Assembly: GCA_050697555.1 (NCBI GenBank)
Contig: JBOHAD010000006.1
Span: 10,802 to 74,801, forward strand
Source: DASQWP01 sp050697555
GTDB lineage: Bacteria > Actinomycetota > Thermoleophilia > Gaiellales > Gaiellaceae
Direction: 5' to 3'
DNA length: 64,000 nt
Shown here: in pieces, positions 24,667 to 33,001 of the stretch
Layout: every line of letters begins with the position of its first letter
Numbering within the stretch: position 1 is the first letter of the stretch
Notes under the pieces: generated by a model
Databases searched by the model: none
The model's input: the letters and a program-made list of their open reading frames with translations, nothing else
Told to the model about the DNA's origin: nothing
Made by a program: the position numbers and the translations under genes

Positions 24667-26151
24667 CTACGTGGGACCCGGTGCCGCCTGCAGGTGCGCG
24701 GCGCCCTCGGGCGGGGTCTCGGCCGGGGCGAGCGGCAGATCGACGAAGAAGGTCGATCCGACGCCGTGGGACGACTCGACCCGGATGCGGCCGCCCATCA
24801 GGCGCACGAGCTCCCGGCAGACGTACAGGCCGAGGCCGGTCCCGCCGACGCCGCGCGTCAGGTTGGGATCCACCCGGTAGAACTTGTCGAAGATCCGCCG
24901 CTGTTCGTGCGCTGGAATGCCCAACCCCTCGTCCCGCACGGAGATCGACAGGCGGGCGTCGTGCGACTCGATCTTCACCTCGACCAGACCGCCCTCGGGC
25001 GAGTACTTGATCGCGTTCTCGACCAGGTTGCTGAGGACCTGCCGGAGCTTGTCCGGGTCTGTCGAGAGGGCCGGAAGAGCCTGAGGCCCGTGCAGCGAGA
25101 CCCTGACGCCGTCGCGCGCTTGCCCCTCCATCGCGGCCACGACGTCGCGTGCGAGCTCGGCGACGTCGACCTGCGCCTCGGCAAGCGTGAGCCGTCGGGA
25201 ATCGAGGTGGCCGGCGAGGAGGATCTCGTTGACGACGCGAGCGAGGCGTTCGGACTCCTGCGAGATCACGGCGAGCAGGCCCTCGTGGTCGACCGGGCTC
25301 AGCCCTCGGCCTTTGTGTCGGAGCGTCTCGGCCGCGCCGTAGATGGCGGCGAGGGGCGTCCTCAGCTCGTGCGAGACGGTCGTGACGAACTCACCCTTCA
25401 GCTCGTCGATCAGCCGCTCGGACGTGAGGTCCCGGAACGCGTAGACCGTCCCGTCGGCGAACTCGACGCCCGAGATCGACAGCCACAGCTCGCGGCCGTG
25501 GATCTCGATGGGAACGGTCCTGGCGCCCGCAGGCCCCGCGCCCGGCGAGGTCGAGACGGGGATGATCGGAGCCAGCTGGTCCCAGCCCGGTAGCCCTTCC
25601 GCGACAGGGCGATCGAGCACCGCCTCGGCGGGGAGACCGGTGATCGCCTGCGCGGCGGCGTTCCAGAGCCGAATCACTCCTTCGCCGTCGACCAGGAAGA
25701 CGCCGTCGCCCACATGCTCGAGGACCCGCGCATGGCGCTCGAGCGCGAGATTCTGCTGCTCGATCTCGCGGTCGAGGCGGCGCCTCTCGATGGCGCGGGT
25801 GAGCGAGGCGACGAAGTAGTCGCGCTCGATCGGCTTCTGGACGAAGTCGTAGGCACCTCCACGCAGCGCCTGCACGGTCAACTCGCGCTCCCCGTGCCCA
25901 GTGATGAGCAGCGCCGGCGTGGAAGGTCGCAGCTTCCGGATCTCGCCCAGGAGGGCGAGTCCGTCCATCCCGGGCATCTTGATGTCCGTGACGATGGCGT
26001 CGTAGTCGATGTCCCGGATCTTCTCGAGGGCGGCCGGCGCCGAGTCGCAGGTCTCGACCCGGAGACCCTCCATGCGCAGGCGGAGTGCGCCGGGAAGCGC
26101 CTCCAGCAGCGCCGGGTCGTCGTCCACGATGAGGACGAGCGCGTCGGTCAC
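24667..26151 (-). CDS. Hybrid response regulator / PAS / histidine kinase
   Basis: A protein of 494 residues with no transmembrane segment. A receiver domain (1-120) has phospho-acceptor Asp56 in IVTDIKMPGMDG and the conserved Lys106. A PAS domain (about 141-245) is followed by HisKA with His261 in VTTVSHELRTPLAA and a HATPase (about 365-480) with N-box VENAIKYS and G-boxes DEGLGIP and GGTGLGL. The receiver is N-terminal, so the protein can receive a phosphate from another kinase and alter its own kinase output. Its ATG overlaps the TGA of the upstream kinase gene (26148-26151), consistent with a phosphorelay pair. No DNA-binding output is present. Confidence 0.9.
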   Translation of the reverse strand: MTDALVLIVDDDPALLEALPGALRLRMEGLRVETCDSAPAALEKIRDIDYDAIVTDIKMPGMDGLALLGEIRKLRPSTPALLITGHGERELTVQALRGGAYDFVQKPIERDYFVASLTRAIERRRLDREIEQQNLALERHARVLEHVGDGVFLVDGEGVIRLWNAAAQAITGLPAEAVLDRPVAEGLPGWDQLAPIIPVSTSPGAGPAGARTVPIEIHGRELWLSISGVEFADGTVYAFRDLTSERLIDELKGEFVTTVSHELRTPLAAIYGAAETLRHKGRGLSPVDHEGLLAVISQESERLARVVNEILLAGHLDSRRLTLAEAQVDVAELARDVVAAMEGQARDGVRVSLHGPQALPALSTDPDKLRQVLSNLVENAIKYSPEGGLVEVKIESHDARLSISVRDEGLGIPAHEQRRIFDKFYRVDPNLTRGVGGTGLGLYVCRELVRLMGGRIRVESSHGVGSTFFVDLPLAPAETPPEGAAHLQAAPGPT

Positions 26152-27311
26152 GGCGTCGAGTCCCCGGCCCGCACGTCGCTCGCCAGCGGCAGCTCGATCA
26201 GGAAGCGGGCTCCCTCGCCGGGCTGACTCTCGACGGCGATCGTCCCGCCGTGCTCCTTGATGATCGCGTACGTGATCGAGAGCCCGAGCCCCGTCCCGGC
26301 GCCGACCTCCTTCGTCGTGAAGAACGGGTCGAAGATACGCTGCTCCAGCTCCGCGGGAACGCCCGGACCCGTGTCCGCGAACGACACGGAGACGAGCGGC
26401 GCGCGGACGGCCGAAGCAACATGGATGGACTTCAGAGGCGCGTCCGCGAGTGCGTCGCGCGCGTTCGCGAGCAGGTTGACGAATACCTGCTCGAGCTGGA
26501 TCGCGTTGCCGTGCACCACGGCGGCCCTAGGCGCAAGGTCGAGGTCGACGGCGATCTGCCTCAGGCGCAGCTGCTCGTGCATGAGCGAGAGCGAGCGCTC
26601 GATGACCTCGTTGAGCGCGACCGGCTCCAGGCTCACAGGTGCGGCGCGCCCGAACGTCCGCAGGTGCGAGATGATCTCCGTGGCCTTGCGCACCTGCTCG
26701 AGCGCGCCTTCCAGGTCGCCCAGCATGCTCGCCTTGTCTTCGGCGAGGCCGAGCTCGATCTGGTCGATGACGTTGCCGACGAAGAGCCCGATGTTGTTGA
26801 GCGGGTTGTTCAGCTCGTGGGCGATTCCGGTCGTCAGCTCACCCAGCGTCGCCAGCTTCCCCGCCTGGACGAGCTGCTCCTGCTTGTCGCGGAGCTCCTG
26901 CTCGCGGCGCTCGATCTCCGTCGTCGTCTTGTGCAGGTCGTCCATGATGTGGATCATCGCCTTGCGGCTCGCCTCGAGCCGCAGGTTGGACTTGTGCGAG
27001 TCCTGGAGGATGTGGAGCAGGGCACGGCGGGAACCGTCGAGCCGCTCCGTCTGGCGCGCGAGCCGGCTGCGGTCCTGCTCGTAGTCGCCGAGAATGTGGA
27101 GCATCGCCTTCCGCTGGTCGCCGAGCCGTTTGTTGGACTCGTTCAGGTCGCCCATGATGTGGAAGAGCGCCCGGCGGCGCTCCTCGTCCCGGCGGACGCG
27201 CGTCTCGAGTTGCCGCACCCGCTCGCGCAGCCGGGCGAGCTCGTCCGGCCGGCCGTTCTCGCGACCGGCCGGTGGCGCCGGTTCGGCGACGTCGTCGGGC
27301 TCGGCGGCCAT
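26148..27311 (-). CDS. Soluble histidine kinase with four heptad-spaced His repeats
   Basis: A protein of 387 residues. Residues 22-145 form a coiled coil carrying four copies of R[RK]A[LM]xHI[LM]xD, with histidines at 51, 72, 100 and 121, spaced 21, 28 and 21 residues (whole heptads). HisKA follows with His165 in TTGIAHELNNPLNN, then a HATPase with N-box NLLANARDAL and G-boxes DTGPGVP and GAGTGLGLSI. It has no sensor domain of its own, so input probably comes from the triple-PAS protein encoded just upstream, whose TAA overlaps this ATG. The phosphoryl group would pass to the downstream REC-PAS-kinase or another regulator. Confidence 0.88.
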   Translation of the reverse strand: MAAEPDDVAEPAPPAGRENGRPDELARLRERVRQLETRVRRDEERRRALFHIMGDLNESNKRLGDQRKAMLHILGDYEQDRSRLARQTERLDGSRRALLHILQDSHKSNLRLEASRKAMIHIMDDLHKTTTEIERREQELRDKQEQLVQAGKLATLGELTTGIAHELNNPLNNIGLFVGNVIDQIELGLAEDKASMLGDLEGALEQVRKATEIISHLRTFGRAAPVSLEPVALNEVIERSLSLMHEQLRLRQIAVDLDLAPRAAVVHGNAIQLEQVFVNLLANARDALADAPLKSIHVASAVRAPLVSVSFADTGPGVPAELEQRIFDPFFTTKEVGAGTGLGLSITYAIIKEHGGTIAVESQPGEGARFLIELPLASDVRAGDSTP

Positions 27312-28639
27312 TACCCCGTGCTGCCCCGGAGCTTCCCGACCTCTCTCTGGAGATCCTCGAGCTCCTTTTCGAGCGAGATCATCTTCAACTCCCGGCCGAC
27401 GACGACCTCCTCGAACTTCTCGAGGTCGAGAATCTTCTCCTGAAGCTCCGCCTTCGACTCCTGCAGGTCGCGGAGCACCTGTTCGTATGCCCGCATGTCG
27501 CGCAGGATTCCGATCGCGCCGATCACTTTGCCGTCGGCGTCGCGCAGGGCCGAGGCATTGAGAGTGGTGGGAATGATCTCGCCGGAGGCGCTGCGCGGGT
27601 TCAGCACCGCGTTGCGCGTGACACCGCGCTCGACCACCACGCGCAAGGCCGCGGTGAACTCGCGCGTCTCCTCGGGGCTGATGAAGCGGGAAAGGGACTG
27701 CTCGACGACCTCGTCCTGCCGAAAGCCGAGCAGCTCCGAGACCGCCTCGTTCGCCTGGAGGATCTTGCCCTCCAGATCGGAGACGAACACCGGGTCGGGC
27801 GCATCCTCGATCAGGCGCTCCGCGTAGGCGCGCGCCTTGTCCAGCTCGCGCATGTCGCGGAGCACGCCGATTGCGCCGATCGCCTTGCCGTCGGCGTCGC
27901 GCAGAGCTGACGCGTTGAGGCTCGTCGGAATCACCTCGCCCGAGGCGGTGCGCGGGTGGAGCACAGCGTTGCGCGTGACGCCGCGCTCGACCACCTCGTC
28001 GAGGGCAGCCATGAACTCGCGCGTCTCCTCGGGGCTGATGAAGCGGGAAAGCGACTGCTCGAGCACCTCGTCCTGGCGGAAGCCGAGCAGCTCCGAGACG
28101 GCGTCATTCGCCTGGAGGATCTTGCCCTCCAGGTCGGAGACGAACACCGGGTCGGGCGCGTTCTTGATCAGGCTCTCCGCGTAGGCGCGCGCCTTGTCGA
28201 GCTCGCGCATGTCGCGCAGGATCCCGATCGCGCCGATCACCCTGCCGTCCGCGTCACGCAGCGCGGAAGCGTTCAGGCTGGTGGGGATCACCTCGCCCGA
28301 AGCCGAGCGCGGATTGAGGACGGCGTTCCTGGAGACGCCGTGCTCGACCACCTCGCGGAGCGCAGCGGTGAACTCGCGCGTCTCCTCGACGCTGATGAAG
28401 CGAGAAAGCGACTGCTCGAGCACCTCGTCCTGGCGGAAACCGAGCAGCTCCGAGACGGCGTCATTCGCCTGGAGAATCTTGCCCTCCAGATCGGAGACGA
28501 ACACCGGGTCGGGCGCATTGGCGATGATGATGTCCGCGATCAGGGCGCCGTCGGTCCCGGCGGCGCCCGTCGTGCCGGCACCGTCCCTCCCGCCCGTCTG
28601 GGCTGCGGCGGGCGCCTTGCGCTTCAGCGACCTGGCCAT
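27311..28639 (-). CDS. Triple-PAS sensor protein without kinase domain
   Basis: A protein of 442 residues. A basic, Ala/Gly-rich N-terminus of about 35 residues is followed by three PAS domains with a strict 119-residue period (starting at about residues 41, 160 and 279), each with APDPVFVSDLEGKILQAN and LNASALRDADG. They are nearly identical, so duplicated recently. The C-terminus (about 398-442) is a coiled coil with KFEEVVVGRELKMISLEKE, a segment often found at the end of PAS signalling proteins. No catalytic domain is present. The ATG has GGGAGG eight bases upstream. The stop overlaps the start of the kinase gene, so it probably supplies the sensory input to that kinase. Confidence 0.85.
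   Translation of the reverse strand: MARSLKRKAPAAAQTGGRDGAGTTGAAGTDGALIADIIIANAPDPVFVSDLEGKILQANDAVSELLGFRQDEVLEQSLSRFISVEETREFTAALREVVEHGVSRNAVLNPRSASGEVIPTSLNASALRDADGRVIGAIGILRDMRELDKARAYAESLIKNAPDPVFVSDLEGKILQANDAVSELLGFRQDEVLEQSLSRFISPEETREFMAALDEVVERGVTRNAVLHPRTASGEVIPTSLNASALRDADGKAIGAIGVLRDMRELDKARAYAERLIEDAPDPVFVSDLEGKILQANEAVSELLGFRQDEVVEQSLSRFISPEETREFTAALRVVVERGVTRNAVLNPRSASGEIIPTTLNASALRDADGKVIGAIGILRDMRAYEQVLRDLQESKAELQEKILDLEKFEEVVVGRELKMISLEKELEDLQREVGKLRGSTG
27449..28519 (-). repeat. Three tandem 357-bp direct repeats encoding PAS domains
   Basis: Units run about 28519-28163, 28162-27806 and 27805-27449. The nucleotide sequences are close to identical over long stretches, including synonymous positions (for example the block around gagacggcgtcattcgcctg occurs at about 28097 and 28454). 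This indicates recent duplication or ongoing gene conversion. Such repeats allow copy-number change by recombination. Confidence 0.8.
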
Positions 28640-28788
28640 CTCGTGATCCTCCCTCGGTGGAAAAGGCGGAGGGCGGGCTACGCCTCCTCCGCCTCACATT
28701 GTCGGGGCTCGGCAGAGGCGGCGCAAGCGCTCCTCAGAACCCGCGCGGGATGCTCGCGGCGCGCTGCCCCGCCTGGGAGAATCGCGGG

Positions 28789-31700
28789 ATGCTCCAGCGG
28801 GTTCTCTCCCCTGTACTCGTCGGGCGGCAGGAGGAGCTGTCTCGACTCGAGGACGCGCTCCTCTCGGCGAATCGGGGCGACGGTCGTTTCGTCCTGCTCG
28901 CCGGCGAGGCGGGGATCGGCAAGACCCGCCTCGCCACCGAGCTCACACGGCGGGCGCGCAAGCTGGGCTGCGGCGTGCTGTGGGGGAGCTGCTCGGAGGC
29001 GGAGCTCTCGCTTCCCTACCTGCCCTTCGTCGAGGCGATAGGGAATCACCTGAGCGAGCACGATCCGGCCGTGCTGCGGGCCGACCTCGGTCAGACGGCC
29101 GCGGAGCTGGCCCAGCTGTTTCCGCAGCTCGCCGAGGGCCCCCAGCCCGCACCGACGGGGGATCCCGCGCAGGCGAAGCTGCGCCTCTTCGAGTCCGTAG
29201 TCACCCTCCTCGAGCTGTGGGCTCGCGAGCGTGCTCTGCTCCTCGTTCTCGACGACGTCCACTGGGCCGACAGCTCGACGCGTGAGCTGCTCGACTACAT
29301 GGCCCGGCGGCTTCTGCGAAGTCGGGTGATGCTTCTCGCCACCCACAGAAACGACGAGCTCGACCGGCGCCATCCCCTGACACGGACGGTTCAGGTCTGG
29401 CGGCGAGCAGGACTCGCGGAGACGGTCGCGGTCGAGGCCATGTCGCCTGCGCACGTCGCGGAGATGATCGCGGCCATCCTGGACGCGGAGGAGGTGAGCG
29501 GGGAGCTCGCCGCCCTCGTGCACGCTCGGGCTGATGGGAACCCGTTCGTGCTCGAGGAGATGCTGAGGGAGGCGCTCGACCGGGGCGAGGTGTTCCGAGC
29601 CGACACAGGCTGGCAGCGGCGCCCACTCGACGCCATGCTGCTGCCGGAGACGGTGCGCGAGGCGGTGCTCCTCCGCCTGGGACGGCTCGACGCAGATCAC
29701 GTCGAAGTGCTGCGGGCCGCCGCCGTCCTCGGCCGTTCCTTCGACTACGGATTGCTCGTCGAGGTGGCGGAGGCCGGTGAGGAGGCCGCGCTCGCCGCCC
29801 TCGAGTCGGCCGTCGCGCAGCAGCTCCTCGAAGAGGACGCGGAGGCGACCGATCGCTACACCTGGCGTCACGCGCTCACCCAGGAGGCGATCGAGAGCGA
29901 CACGGTCGTGCCGAAGCGACAGCGCATCCACTCCCGAGCAGCCGATGCGCTCCGCGCAGCGGACGGGAGCGCGATGGCGGTCGCGCGCCATCTCCTGGGA
30001 GCCGGCCGGGCGGGGGAAGCCGTCGATGCGTGTCTGCGGGCCGCGGAGGAAGCCGAGCGTGCAGTCGCGTTCAAGGAGGCGGCCGACTTGCTCGAGCGCG
30101 TCCTCCCACACGTTTCCGATCCCGCGGAGCGAGCGCTCTTGCTCTCTCGGATGGGCCGCCTCCGCTGGCTGAACGGCGAGCCGGCGGCCGCCGAGCAGCT
30201 CCTCGTGGAGAGCGTCAGGCAGCTCGACGAGCTCGGGCTTGCGCTCGAGGCGGCACGGGCCCGAGTCCACCTCGGCCGCTCTCGGTGGGAGCTGGACCGG
30301 CCCGACGCGGCTCTGCAGGACCTGGAGCAAGCCCGAGAAGCGCTGGAGAACGCCGGCCCATCCCCCGACCTCGCGCTCGCATACCTGCGGATCGCGGGCC
30401 TCCACGCGTTTCAGCTCGACTACGAGAGCTGCCGAATGGCGGCCGAGCGCGCCGCCGAGATCGCCGAGCAGGCCTCGGCCGACTTCGAGCGTGTCTGGGC
30501 TCTCTCCGTCGTCGCGCTGGGACACTTCGGCACCGCCCGCGAGTTCATCCTGCTCGACCGCTGCTATGAGGAGGCTCTCGCCAAGGGCTACGCGATCATC
30601 GCCGGGAACGTCCTCCACAACGAGATCTGGGATCGCGTGCACTGCCTCGCCGGCGGGCTGGAAGGAGCCCTGGAGAAGGTCGAGCACATGCGCCTCGACC
30701 CCTGGGTCTCGAGTGGTGGGGAGATCGCGAGCAGCTGGGCACGGCTCGCGCTCGGCGCACCACGGGACGCGCTCGAGCAGGCGAGCAAGGCGACCGCGCG
30801 ACACGAGAGCCTCGGGAACCCTAAGTTCGTGTGGCGCGCCCGTCTGGCGGCCGCCGAGGCGCTCCTCGAGCTCGGACGTACGACGGAGGCGGAAGCGGCG
30901 TTGCCGCCCCCTTCGCCGGGGAACGAGCTCCAGGACGTCGTCTACGACACACCCGCTCGCGTGGGGATCGCGCTCACCCTCGGGCGAGCCGAGGAGGCGG
31001 TGGAGCTGGGGCGCAGAGCCGCCGCCGACGACGCCCTTCTGATCTTCCGGGAGACGGTGGCCGTCGCGGTCGAGGCACTCCTCGCGGGCGGGTGGCTGGA
31101 CGAGGCGGAGGCCCTCCTGAGCCGCGCTGAGCGGATGCCCGGCGACGTGGGCGCCTCAGGGCTCGAGCTCACCCGAGGTCGGATCCTGCTCGCCTCGGAC
31201 AAGGCGGCCGAGGCCCGCCCGTTCCTGGAACGAGCGAGACGCGAGTTCGAGGACTTGGGGCTGCGCCTCTGGTCCTGGCGGACCCAGGCCCTCGCGGCTG
31301 AGGCTGCCGCTCGGACGGGAGACGATGAGGAGGCGCGCTCGCTGCTGATGTCATGCATTCGGGACGCTCACCGGGCTGGTGCCGCTCGGGTTCGGGACGA
31401 TGCCCAGGCCGTTGCCGCGCGCCTGGGTCTCGACGTTCCGTCGTTCGACGAGGAACCCGGCGAGCAGGTCGCCGAGCCGGACGTTCTTCGTGCCGGCGAG
31501 CGCCTCGTGACCTCCATGTTCTCGGACGTCCGCGGGTACACCCCGCTCGCGTCGGCGAGCGCGCCCGAGGACCTCGCGGACCGCATCACGACCCTTCACC
31601 GATGGGCTGCCGCAGAGGTGGGGCGACGGCACGGGATCGTGGACAAGTTCGCGGGCGACGCGGTGATGGCGACCTTCAACGCGACCGGCGCGCGCGTCGA

Positions 31701-32046
31701 CCACGCCGTTCTGGCGCTCGAGGCCGGACTCGCGCTGAGAGACAAGGCGGCCCTCCTGGATCTGCCCGTCGGGATCGGAATCGCGGTCGGACCGGCCGTG
31801 GTCACGCGGTCGGTGGACGAGGCGAACGTGAGCGTCCTGGGGCCGGCGACTAACCTCGCTTCCCGGCTGCAGGCGGCTGCCGGCGGCGGCGAGATCCTGC
31901 TCAGCGACGAGGCGTTCCGTCGAGTCGCTTCCTGGCTGAGCGAGCGCGGACTTGCCGTCGAGCCGGAGGAGCTCGAGCTCAAAGGCTTCGACGAAGTGCA
32001 GCCTGCCTACCGGCTCGCCGCTCCGGTGCCGACCGTTGCCGGCTGA
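28789..32046 (+). CDS. AAA-type ATPase / TPR / C-terminal class III cyclase signalling protein
   Basis: A protein of 1085 residues from the ATG at 28789 (GGGAG nine bases upstream; earlier in-frame ATGs exist). The ATPase comes first, with Walker A GEAGIGKTR (about residues 39-47) and LLLVLDDVHWAD. About 600 residues of TPR-like helices follow. The cyclase domain is at the C-terminus (about residues 905-1080), with MFSDVRGYT, DKFAGDAVMATF and NLASRLQ supplying metal, base-contact and transition-state residues. A LuxR-type HTH, common in such ATPases, is absent. It is the mirror image of the protein encoded at 15833. It is divergent from the PAS/kinase operon, suggesting shared signalling. Confidence 0.85.
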   Translation: MLQRVLSPVLVGRQEELSRLEDALLSANRGDGRFVLLAGEAGIGKTRLATELTRRARKLGCGVLWGSCSEAELSLPYLPFVEAIGNHLSEHDPAVLRADLGQTAAELAQLFPQLAEGPQPAPTGDPAQAKLRLFESVVTLLELWARERALLLVLDDVHWADSSTRELLDYMARRLLRSRVMLLATHRNDELDRRHPLTRTVQVWRRAGLAETVAVEAMSPAHVAEMIAAILDAEEVSGELAALVHARADGNPFVLEEMLREALDRGEVFRADTGWQRRPLDAMLLPETVREAVLLRLGRLDADHVEVLRAAAVLGRSFDYGLLVEVAEAGEEAALAALESAVAQQLLEEDAEATDRYTWRHALTQEAIESDTVVPKRQRIHSRAADALRAADGSAMAVARHLLGAGRAGEAVDACLRAAEEAERAVAFKEAADLLERVLPHVSDPAERALLLSRMGRLRWLNGEPAAAEQLLVESVRQLDELGLALEAARARVHLGRSRWELDRPDAALQDLEQAREALENAGPSPDLALAYLRIAGLHAFQLDYESCRMAAERAAEIAEQASADFERVWALSVVALGHFGTAREFILLDRCYEEALAKGYAIIAGNVLHNEIWDRVHCLAGGLEGALEKVEHMRLDPWVSSGGEIASSWARLALGAPRDALEQASKATARHESLGNPKFVWRARLAAAEALLELGRTTEAEAALPPPSPGNELQDVVYDTPARVGIALTLGRAEEAVELGRRAAADDALLIFRETVAVAVEALLAGGWLDEAEALLSRAERMPGDVGASGLELTRGRILLASDKAAEARPFLERARREFEDLGLRLWSWRTQALAAEAAARTGDDEEARSLLMSCIRDAHRAGAARVRDDAQAVAARLGLDVPSFDEEPGEQVAEPDVLRAGERLVTSMFSDVRGYTPLASASAPEDLADRITTLHRWAAAEVGRRHGIVDKFAGDAVMATFNATGARVDHAVLALEAGLALRDKAALLDLPVGIGIAVGPAVVTRSVDEANVSVLGPATNLASRLQAAAGGGEILLSDEAFRRVASWLSERGLAVEPEELELKGFDEVQPAYRLAAPVPTVAG

Positions 32047-32124
32047 CCACGGTCGGCAGCGGGAAAGGCGTCCCAACCCACCTGCGACGCAGCCGCCTCG
32101 CCCCACTCGCGATACTAGGACCCG

Positions 32125-32329
32125 TTGAAACCCGTCCGTCCGGTCCGGCACCTCCTCCGCGCGAAGGACCTCATCGATGCCCGCTACCGCGAGCCGCTCG
32201 ACGTGCCGACGCTCGCCCGCCGCTCACCTCTCGCCCGCGCACATTCAGGCGCGAGTTCCGCCGGGCTTTCGGCGAGGCGCCGCACCAGTACCTGAATAAC
32301 GTCGCCGCCGACCGTTCACGACCCGGAGG
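32125..32329 (+). pseudogene. Remnant of an AraC-family regulator
   Basis: From a TTG at 32125 the frame reads VRHLLRAKDLIDARYREPLD and VPTLARRSPLARAH, typical of the first AraC helix-turn-helix. One base is missing near 32241-32246: the next phase continues FRREFRRAFGEAPHQYL, exactly the linker expected. The second helix-turn-helix and everything after it are gone. AraC plus VOC gene pairs are common in Actinomycetota, and the following gene is VOC-like, so this is the decayed regulator of that pair. Confidence 0.7.
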
Positions 32330-32929
32330 ATGACCATGCTGAAGCAACTCACGCACGCCCAAGTCTGGGTGAACGACCAGGACGAGGCCCTCGCCTTCTA
32401 CACCGAGAAGCTCGGGATGGAGCTTCGCGAGGACGTCACCGTGCCGGAGCTGGGCAACTTCCGCTGGCTCAGCGTCGGCGTGCCCGGGCAACCCGACGTC
32501 GCCATCACGCTCATGGCCGTGCCGGGCCCACCCGTGTTCGACGACGACACGCGCGACCAGATCCAGGCGCTGCTGGCCAAAGGCGCCGCGGGCAGCCTCT
32601 TCTTCTCCACCGATGACGTCCAGGCCAGCTACGAGGATCTCTCCAGGCGCGGCGTCCTCGGCGCGGACAACGTCAACTTGCCAACCCTCCGTGGCATGCT
32701 GACGACGGACGATGGAGCCCTAGTCTGGGTCGAGCTGGACGGGATTGCGACACTGCGCTCGCCCGACAACGCGAGGGTCTTCGTTACGACGCTCCGATTT
32801 CGGACCGGCGACGACCGCTACCCGTGGCTGAACGGGGTATTCGGGCTGCTCGAAGGCGTTCTCGACTCAGTCGGGGTCGGCGGCGTCGCCCGCGGGCGCG
32901 TCTTCGAATGCCGAGCGACCATGTCGTAG
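32330..32929 (+). CDS. Chimeric VOC-domain / DUF3237-like protein
   Basis: A protein of 199 residues; GGAGG overlaps the region just ahead of the ATG. Residues 1-112 are a vicinal oxygen chelate (glyoxalase-like) unit (HAQVWVNDQDEALAFYTEKL, FRWLSVGVPGQPDVAITLM) that stops before the last strands and the final metal ligand. Residues of about 118-195 instead match the C-terminal half of DUF3237 (LTTDDGALVWV, LRFRTGDDRYPWLN). The join looks like a deletion that fused two unrelated genes, so the product may not be functional. The flanking AraC remnant supports decay of this locus. Confidence 0.6.
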   Translation: MTMLKQLTHAQVWVNDQDEALAFYTEKLGMELREDVTVPELGNFRWLSVGVPGQPDVAITLMAVPGPPVFDDDTRDQIQALLAKGAAGSLFFSTDDVQASYEDLSRRGVLGADNVNLPTLRGMLTTDDGALVWVELDGIATLRSPDNARVFVTTLRFRTGDDRYPWLNGVFGLLEGVLDSVGVGGVARGRVFECRATMS

Positions 32930-33001
32930 AGGAGCTGATCGGACAGATGGAGCGCTGACCCGGCGGTTGCGCACCGCTCGGCCGACTATCGGGGCGCGAG
33001 C

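Noticed and set aside
27449..28519. CRISPR-like array
   Set aside because: The repeat units are 357 bp, contiguous and in frame, and encode PAS domains. No short repeats with unique spacers occur in the window.
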